From NCBI GenBank assembly GCA_964464385.1, contig CAYXFZ010000114.1:1-5639 (forward strand): DNA of 5,639 bases, given 5' to 3'. The translations under genes and the position numbers were made by a program. This DNA is from CAYXFZ01 sp964464385 (GTDB lineage: Bacteria; Planctomycetota; UBA1135). Below the pieces are notes generated by a model. The model made no database searches and was not told the origin of the DNA. It worked only from the letters and a program-made list of their open reading frames with translations. This document shows, piece by piece, positions 1 through 4,884 of the stretch; position 1 is the first letter of the stretch, and each line of letters starts with the position of its first letter.

Positions 1-150
1 CTCTTGGATTTGTTTTTTGGACAACCAGTGCGATTGCACTTCGATCTTTGCCTTGGGAAAGATTGCCTGCAGGGCCTCCGCGCGAGAAGGAAACCCAGGC
101 GTACTGGGCAAGCCGGCCAGCAAAACCGCGACGGCAAAACTCAATCGCAT
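1..150 (-). CDS. Exported FMN-binding-domain-like protein, N-terminal fragment
   Basis: Only the first 50 codons are inside the window; the gene runs off the left edge with no stop. The start is the ATG at 150-148, 4 bases after the stop of the porin-like gene, so the two are almost certainly co-transcribed. Residues 1-24 form a signal peptide: Arg2, a hydrophobic core AVAVLLAGL, then a Pro/Ser-rich stretch with likely cleavage near SRA/EA. The mature start, EALQAIFPKAK followed by HWLSKKQIQE, resembles the beginning of extracytoplasmic FMN-binding-domain proteins (PF04205 type), which typically open with an 'EAL..aFP.A' helix and a charged linker before the domain. In that family the flavin is carried outside the cytoplasm and takes part in electron transfer. 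The flavin-attachment region lies outside the window, so the domain itself is not seen. Without it, a generic exported protein remains possible. No strong Shine-Dalgarno precedes the start, consistent with translational coupling. Confidence 0.55.
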   Translation of the reverse strand, partial: MRLSFAVAVLLAGLPSTPGFPSRAEALQAIFPKAKIEVQSHWLSKKQIQE

Positions 151-154
151 ACGA

Positions 155-1372
155 TCAAAAGATCCAGCCGAGGCCGATCTCCCAAGTCAAGGTATCGCCC
201 GTCGCGGAAGATGTGTGTTTGCCATTCAATTTGAAGATCAGTTCGTCCCGAGGCTGCCAACCTACACCACCGACGAGGATTTTCTGGTCGGTATCGGCAA
301 GGCTATCCGCAGCCAAGTCCATGCCTCCCACGCGAATGAAAGGGGAAAGCGAATCTTGACCACGACCGGCGAACAAATCCCAAGCGGCTTCCAAATACCA
401 ACCGTTTAATTCCTCGCTGGTAGATCCGTGGGCAATGGCGCCATCCACTTCTGCTTGCACCCAAAGGCCTTTCAATTCCAATGGGCCGCGGAGCCAACGG
501 CCGTGCACCTCTTGAATGGAAGTGTCCGCGGAAACATTGGAAGTGGGATCCTGGTTGGAATCGCCGCTCCAAAAAGAAGCGCCTAAAGTCAGGCCAGGAA
601 TGGCGTGCCAATCCGCACGTGCGGTCAATGCAAGATTGTCAGCACCGGCCTCGGATCCATTTTGGCGACCGGAGCGCAAACCTGTGCTGGCAAGATCGCC
701 AAAGGCCGCGGCATCAAAGCCGGTCAGGACGTAGGCACGCCAAGAGAAATCCTCTTGCTCGCCCCAAGCGCCAGCACCATTCTCGTGCCAAGTCGAAGGC
801 AAAACGAAACGCTCAATTTCTGGACGATTGACGGAACGAATAATCGTGGGTTCGTGCAACTCGTTGGCCCAGCCCATAGGCACCAACAAATGTCCGGCAC
901 GAAAACCCAAGCCTCGCCCTCCGTCCCAATCCAGGTAAGCAAACTCAACCCCAATTTCATTGCCGTGCTCCACTTCGATTTCGGAATTGAAGACCCACTG
1001 CTCGTCGAAACGATAGCCGATGTAGGTCACGGCCCGCAACATATCCACGGAATCGGCGCCTTGGGAGGCCGGCCGAAAAGCACCCACCATTTCGCCATAG
1101 CCGCCGATCGATAGACCAACGCCGGCGGAATAAACTTGAGAAGCCTCCGGGCCAAAGCCGTGCTGGCCCTCCAAGACTCCGCCCGATTCCCGGACTTCGA
1201 CTTCTTCAAGGCGCTCGGCCAGCAAATCCAATCGCCGGGCCAATTCCTGATTGTCGGGACCCTCTTGCGCAAAGGCACCATGTGTTTGCGAAAGTGAAAA
1301 TCCCGCCAAAAGGAGGAAGGAAAGGCCCTTTTTAGCCCTCTTGTTGTTATTGAGACTCTGTTTCAATTCCAC
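155..1372 (-). CDS. Outer-membrane porin-like beta-barrel protein with N-terminal coiled coil
   Basis: About 405 residues from GTG at 1372, or 403 from TTG at 1366. The frame stays open up to ATG 1543, but those extra 57 residues look non-coding, overlap the divergent gene and would bury the signal peptide. Starting at GTG/TTG gives a normal signal: basic NNNKRAKKG, hydrophobic LSFLLLAGFSLS, cleavage after AFA before QEG (about residue 35). Residues 39-61 are a short Leu/Glu/Arg amphipathic helix, probably a periplasmic coiled coil. From about residue 85 there are alternating aromatic/Gly-rich beta strands (GLSIGGYGEMVGAF, AVTYIGYRFDEQWVFNSEIE), ending in WEIGLGWIF with a C-terminal Phe, the usual barrel-assembly signal. 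The block GHLLVPMGWANELHEP, then NRPEIERFVLPSTWHENGAG, recalls a family of putative porins in environmental Gram-negatives. The substrate cannot be told from sequence. It is the first gene of an operon with the FMN-binding-like protein downstream. The barrel call is secure; the exact start is not. Confidence 0.8.
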   Translation of the reverse strand: MELKQSLNNNKRAKKGLSFLLLAGFSLSQTHGAFAQEGPDNQELARRLDLLAERLEEVEVRESGGVLEGQHGFGPEASQVYSAGVGLSIGGYGEMVGAFRPASQGADSVDMLRAVTYIGYRFDEQWVFNSEIEVEHGNEIGVEFAYLDWDGGRGLGFRAGHLLVPMGWANELHEPTIIRSVNRPEIERFVLPSTWHENGAGAWGEQEDFSWRAYVLTGFDAAAFGDLASTGLRSGRQNGSEAGADNLALTARADWHAIPGLTLGASFWSGDSNQDPTSNVSADTSIQEVHGRWLRGPLELKGLWVQAEVDGAIAHGSTSEELNGWYLEAAWDLFAGRGQDSLSPFIRVGGMDLAADSLADTDQKILVGGVGWQPRDELIFKLNGKHTSSATGDTLTWEIGLGWIF

Positions 1373-1382
1373 GGTGAGGGGG

Positions 1383-1410
1383 AGAATAACCCCAAGTTTC
1401 CCCAAGTCAA
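1383..1410 (-). promoter_or_regulatory. Candidate sigma-70-like promoter for the porin operon
   Basis: Reading the minus strand, TTGACT (1410-1405, 5 of 6 matches to TTGACA) is followed after 16 bases by TATTCT (1388-1383, 4 of 6 matches to TATAAT). Transcription would start near 1376-1375, only a few bases before the GTG at 1372, so the message would be leaderless or nearly so. This agrees with the absence of a Shine-Dalgarno before either GTG 1372 or TTG 1366. The match was found by eye in a 75-base region and may be chance. Confidence 0.35.
1390..1407. repeat. Direct repeat CCCCAAGT x2, 10-bp period
   Basis: CCCCAAGT occurs at 1390-1397 and again at 1400-1407, separated by TT, so the copies are exactly 10 bp apart and lie on the same face of the helix. 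A partial third AAGT follows at 1409-1412. The repeat sits in the divergent intergenic region, across the spacer and into the -35 element of the candidate porin promoter, where an operator would be expected. The repeat is seen directly; regulatory use is inference. Confidence 0.5.
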
Positions 1411-1447
1411 GTCCGTTTTTCCCCTTTTTGGTGTTGGAATACCTTCC

Positions 1448-2776
1448 ATGTGGATCGCAATCCCCCTCTTGGCCCTTCAAGCCACAGCGACGCCCTGGGA
1501 ACTGAAAGAAATCCGCCGACATGAGGGCGCCACCCCGGATCAAGCTCTAGGCTTTTTCGTGGGTTCCATCCGAGATGTGGATGCAGATGGCACCCCGGAC
1601 TACCTCATTGGCTCCCCCGGTCAGCGGCCAACCCCGGATGGCAAACGCCTCGGCGGCGCGCAATTGCACAGCGGAGCTACGGGAAAAATCCTGCGCTCGT
1701 GGTTTGGCCCCCACGAAGGGAGTCACTTTGGCCGTATTGCCTTGGGTGCGGGCGACTTCACTGGCGATGGGAACCCGGACGTGGCCGTCGGGGCCACCAA
1801 GGACAGCCGCCATGCAAAGGAAGAGGGCAGTCTCACGCTCTTGGATGCGAGGAGCGGAGAACGGCTACACACTTGGTTTGGGGGGGAAGCCTTCGACAAG
1901 TTTGGCCGCTGTCTTGCCATCCTCCCATCCCCAGCCAAGGGTGGCGTTTCCCAACTCTTGGTGGGTGGCTACCAACCCTCGGGCCTCCACCGCAAGGGCC
2001 CCGGTTACCTCCGCGTGTATTCCACCGAAGCAGGACTCTTGGACACAATCGAAGGGAATCTACCGCGCGATATGTTTGGTGTGACCGTGTGCAATGCGGG
2101 CGACCTGAATCAAGATGGGCGAGATGATTTTGCCGTGGGTTCTTTTTTTGGACGCAACCTCAACTCCGAAAACCAGACTTCGGTCGGCTCGGTTTCAGTC
2201 TTTGAGGGCACTTCTCGCAAACTTTTGTGGCGCAAATTCGCCACCGATTTTCCTTTTGGGGCAGACGCATCCCGCAACTCAACCTTTGGCCGCAAAGTTT
2301 GTGGTCCTGGAGATTTGAACGGAGATGGATTCGCCGATGTTTTGGTCTCCGCTCCCTTGTGGGACGCTGCCGGTGAATCCGACCAAGACAATCGAGGTTT
2401 GGTAATCGCTTTGTCGGGCAAGGATGGATCCCAATTGCCGAATGGCAGGATGGAAGGGAGACGCCGAGGCAGTGGCCTGGGCCATGCCGTGTCTCCTATG
2501 GGAGATCTTGACGGGGATGGTGTCGGCGATTTTCTGCTTGGCGCGATGTCCGGGTCCTACTTGGAACTTCGGTCCGGGGCCGATTTCCGAGTGCTAGCGA
2601 GCGCCCAGGGTCCGGGAAGAAAGACCATGTATGCCCAATCCGCTTGCTCAGCCGGGGATTTGGACGGCGATGGCATCCCAGAAATCCTCGTGGGCATCCC
2701 CAACCGAACCGTGGACGGGGTAGCTCGCGCTGGCGCCGCCCTCATTCTCAAAATTCAGGGCGCTGGCGCCGATTGA
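1448..2776 (+). CDS. Secreted FG-GAP/integrin-alpha-like seven-bladed beta-propeller protein
   Basis: 442 residues. The start ATG 1448 has a weak GGA 9 bases upstream. Residues 1-15 (MWIAIPLLALQATAT) are a short hydrophobic export signal without a basic residue. The rest is a chain of FG-GAP/VCBS repeats with Ca-binding DxDxDG-type loops beginning at about D43, D103, D219, D289, D353 and D404, each followed by a strand such as DFAVGS, DVLVSA or EILVGI. A seventh, degenerate repeat at about 157-174 (AILPSPAKGGVSQLLVGG) fills the large gap between D103 and D219. That gives seven units spaced roughly 50-70 residues apart, as in the integrin-alpha propeller. No enzyme motif, transmembrane anchor or sorting domain is visible; the protein consists of little more than the propeller. 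Such proteins usually bind ligands or act as adhesion or surface modules; the partner here is unknown. It is transcribed divergently from the porin operon, and its last 22 bases overlap the 3' end of the M48 peptidase gene on the other strand. Confidence 0.88.
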   Translation: MWIAIPLLALQATATPWELKEIRRHEGATPDQALGFFVGSIRDVDADGTPDYLIGSPGQRPTPDGKRLGGAQLHSGATGKILRSWFGPHEGSHFGRIALGAGDFTGDGNPDVAVGATKDSRHAKEEGSLTLLDARSGERLHTWFGGEAFDKFGRCLAILPSPAKGGVSQLLVGGYQPSGLHRKGPGYLRVYSTEAGLLDTIEGNLPRDMFGVTVCNAGDLNQDGRDDFAVGSFFGRNLNSENQTSVGSVSVFEGTSRKLLWRKFATDFPFGADASRNSTFGRKVCGPGDLNGDGFADVLVSAPLWDAAGESDQDNRGLVIALSGKDGSQLPNGRMEGRRRGSGLGHAVSPMGDLDGDGVGDFLLGAMSGSYLELRSGADFRVLASAQGPGRKTMYAQSACSAGDLDGDGIPEILVGIPNRTVDGVARAGAALILKIQGAGAD

Positions 2777-3588
2777 GTCCGCTTCCAAATTCGCAAGGCC
2801 TTGGGCATCGCCTCTTTCAAGCGCTTGATTCGAGTTTTCTCGGCTGGGTGGGTGGAGAGCCATTCGGGGGTACTGGAACTACCTTCCTTGGCCATTCGGC
2901 GCCACAGGGCCACCGCCTCTCTGGGGTCATAACCCGCAGCGGCGGCGAGATAGAGGCCGAACTCGTCCGCTTCGGATTCGTGGGAGCGGGAAAAGGGGAG
3001 CATGATGCCCATCTGCCCCCCAACTCCCAACAGGGCTAGGGTCTGGGCCTTTTTTTCCTCGTCCTTGGCATCCCACAACGCGTCTCCAGCAAGCATAGCC
3101 GCAGAAAACACCATCTCATGACTGATCCGCTCACCACCGTGACGAAGAATGGCGTGCGAAACCTCATGACCCAAGATCACGGCAAGGCCATCTTCGCCCT
3201 CGCAGATGGAAAGGATGCCGGAATACACACAACACTTGCCGCCGGGCAACACGAAGGCATTCAGGGTCTCTGGGTCATCCAGCAAGGTGAACTCCCAATC
3301 GAATCGATAGGCCAAATCCCGAACCGCTTTGTCGCCACGCCAATGTTCCGCAGCGCGAGCAATCGCTTGGCCCACCTCCTGAACCATGACCGCGTCCGGG
3401 CCTCTTTTTTCAATCCGTGCCTGCTCGTCACGAAGAATTTCGCGATAGGCTTGGCGACCCAATTTCATTTCTTGGCTCACGGACATGAGATTCAACTGGC
3501 GCCGCCCCGTGCCCGCTGTGGTTGCACAGGAAACCACGAACAGAAAAAGGAGAAAAAAGGGGGTGATGCGAAACATCGTCATGGTCAT
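2755..3588 (-). CDS. M48-family zinc metallopeptidase lipoprotein (LoiP/Oma1-like)
   Basis: 277 residues from ATG 3588, chosen because ATGA overlaps the stop of the upstream DUF1080 gene; ATG 3582 and 3576 are close alternatives and do not alter the mature protein. The frame extends further upstream to 3861 but only as an antisense shadow of the DUF1080 gene. A signal peptide with the hydrophobic run FFLLFLFVV ends in lipobox VVSC, with lipidated Cys21. The peptidase (PF01435 type) shows HEVSH at 141-145 (zinc ligands His141 and His145, catalytic Glu142) and the downstream ESEAD at 204-208 with Glu204 as the likely third ligand, followed by the usual G-Y-DP after the helix. QLNLMSVSQE at 31-40 and LSTHPAEKTRI at 244-254 are also typical of periplasmic M48 proteases of the LoiP/YcaL/Oma1 kind, which degrade or quality-control envelope proteins. 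All catalytic residues are present, so it should be active. Length is normal. It is the second gene of the pair with DUF1080. Confidence 0.92.
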   Translation of the reverse strand: MTMTMFRITPFFLLFLFVVSCATTAGTGRRQLNLMSVSQEMKLGRQAYREILRDEQARIEKRGPDAVMVQEVGQAIARAAEHWRGDKAVRDLAYRFDWEFTLLDDPETLNAFVLPGGKCCVYSGILSICEGEDGLAVILGHEVSHAILRHGGERISHEMVFSAAMLAGDALWDAKDEEKKAQTLALLGVGGQMGIMLPFSRSHESEADEFGLYLAAAAGYDPREAVALWRRMAKEGSSSTPEWLSTHPAEKTRIKRLKEAMPKALRIWKRTQSAPAP

Positions 3589-4859
3589 CGTTCTTGAATT
3601 TGGATGTTGCGAAATTCGACGGGGTCCCCGTGTCCTGCAAAACCAAAGTGGCCGGATGTACGGGTGCGACCAGGGTGCTCCTTGCCACTTGGAGGATCCT
3701 GGATCTCGGCGAGATCGCAGTCCAAGATCAAGAAGCCATTCAATTCCACGGTAATTTTGGATCCGTCCACCGTCACGTCCTGGTGATTCCAGAAACCAGT
3801 CGGGCGCAAGAATCCGCGATGAGCGGGAACCATGCCATAGGCAGAACCATGGTATTGCCATGGTTTCAAGGAATTGTATTTTTCCGCCGTGTTGTCAAGG
3901 ACTTGCAGCTCACACATACCGAGGTAGGCGGTATCGCCAAATCCCGGATAGCGGATCGCGAGCCCATTGTTGCCGCCGGGTGGAAGACGGAATTGAAAAC
4001 GCGCCGCAAAATTTTCGTATTGGACATTTGTGAACACCGTGCCGCCACTACCCGGTTTGCACCGCATGGCAGCCTCCCTAACTTCCCAGCCCTTCGTCGC
4101 GCCCGACCATCCCTGAAAATCAACGCCGTTGAAAACCGAGAGAAATTCCTCCGAACCTGAAGCCGCCAAAATTTGATTGGCTTCGCCAGCTTCAATTTCA
4201 CGCAAGCTCAAATTCCGCCAGCGAATTTCTCCGCCATGGGTTTGCAACTGGATCGGACCGCGAACGGGCACCGGCCGTCCTCGATCCCAATAATTTTCCA
4301 TGGAAACATGGTCCACGACCAAGAGTCCATTTAAAAAGACCGAGACCCGGGCCCCCACCATTTGAATGCGCAGGGCATTCCAATGTCCAAAAGGACGGTC
4401 CATCCGTTTCAAAGGAAGATTGGAGTGAGATTGGTTGTTCCACAATCCTCCAGATCCCGACTTGGCACCCAGCCCCCATTTGCCACCCTTTTCCGTCCAA
4501 TCCCAGATTTGCACTTGAGGGCAAGCCCGCAAATAAATCCCCGAATCCGCCAAGGCAACAGTCTTGTATTCCAAGCGCAAATCAAAATCACCGTAGTCTT
4601 TTGAGGTCGTCAAAAACACGCCCTTGCCATCGTTGACAATTTCGCCGTTTTCCACGCGCCAGTGGGTTCGCATATTGGCGTCCCAATCGGCTTGTTTGCG
4701 TTGTCTTTCCTTTGTGGACCAATCCGCTTCCTCGGCGGGATCCAAATGGGGGCGACCGCGCCAACCCACCAAATCCTTTCCGTTGAACAAAGAAACAGGG
4801 GAATGGGCATCGGATGACTGGAAAGCCGCCAAAAGAAGAACAGGAACGAGTGTCAGCAT
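3585..4859 (-). CDS. Exported protein with two tandem DUF1080 (3-keto-disaccharide hydrolase-like) domains
   Basis: 424 residues from ATG 4859; a signal peptide spans about 1-18 (LTLVPVLLLAAF core, no basic n-region). Two concanavalin-A-like DUF1080 (PF06439) domains follow. Domain 1 (about 22-222) starts SLFNGKDLVGWRGR and contains WRVENGEIVNDG, DSGIYLRACPQVQIWD, HWNALRIQMVG and GPIQLQTHGGEIRWRNL. Domain 2 (about 241-422) starts SVFNGVDFQGWSG and contains NNGLAIRYPG, MCELQVLDN, a second DVTVDGSKITVELNG strand pair and HFGFAGHGDPVEFRNIQI. Domain 1 has a charged insert at about 36-66. The family includes enzymes that cleave 3-keto-glycosides after oxidation of the sugar; many members are uncharacterised and may only bind glycans. 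DUF1080 proteins are very numerous in Planctomycetota. The gene ends in an ATGA overlap with the M48 peptidase and begins 25 bases from the divergent PqqB-like gene. No Shine-Dalgarno is seen before its start. Confidence 0.88.
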   Translation of the reverse strand: MLTLVPVLLLAAFQSSDAHSPVSLFNGKDLVGWRGRPHLDPAEEADWSTKERQRKQADWDANMRTHWRVENGEIVNDGKGVFLTTSKDYGDFDLRLEYKTVALADSGIYLRACPQVQIWDWTEKGGKWGLGAKSGSGGLWNNQSHSNLPLKRMDRPFGHWNALRIQMVGARVSVFLNGLLVVDHVSMENYWDRGRPVPVRGPIQLQTHGGEIRWRNLSLREIEAGEANQILAASGSEEFLSVFNGVDFQGWSGATKGWEVREAAMRCKPGSGGTVFTNVQYENFAARFQFRLPPGGNNGLAIRYPGFGDTAYLGMCELQVLDNTAEKYNSLKPWQYHGSAYGMVPAHRGFLRPTGFWNHQDVTVDGSKITVELNGFLILDCDLAEIQDPPSGKEHPGRTRTSGHFGFAGHGDPVEFRNIQIQER

Positions 4860-4873
4860 GAAGGGACCAGTCT

Positions 4874-4877
4874 AGGA
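4874..4877 (+). promoter_or_regulatory. Ribosome-binding site of the PqqB-like gene
   Basis: AGGA lies 7 bases before ATG 4885, the best-placed Shine-Dalgarno in the window. It sets the start of the PqqB-like lipoprotein at 4885 and excludes the out-of-frame ATG at 4877. Confidence 0.6.
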
Positions 4878-4884
4878 TGGATTC

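Noticed and set aside
605..1114. 169-residue plus-strand open frame inside the porin gene
   Set aside because: It is antisense to a well-supported beta-barrel gene, with no ribosome-binding site and no recognisable domain.
1373..1543. N-terminal extension of the porin-like gene to ATG 1543
   Set aside because: It overlaps the divergent FG-GAP gene start, reads as non-coding composition and would place about 57 residues before an evident signal peptide.
1575..2084. 169-residue plus-strand open frame inside the FG-GAP gene
   Set aside because: It is an alternate frame of the propeller gene, rich in Arg/Pro/Trp as out-of-frame translations of GC-rich genes tend to be.
3589..3861. N-terminal extension of the M48 gene to ATG 3861
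   Set aside because: It lies within the DUF1080 coding region on the same strand in another frame. The lipoprotein signal and ATGA overlap set the start at 3588.
3845..3865. Perfect 8-bp inverted repeat AACCATGG / CCATGGTT with a 5-base loop
   Set aside because: It is inside the DUF1080 coding region and encodes the domain residues PWQYHG. It has no T-tract and no regulatory position, so chance is likely.
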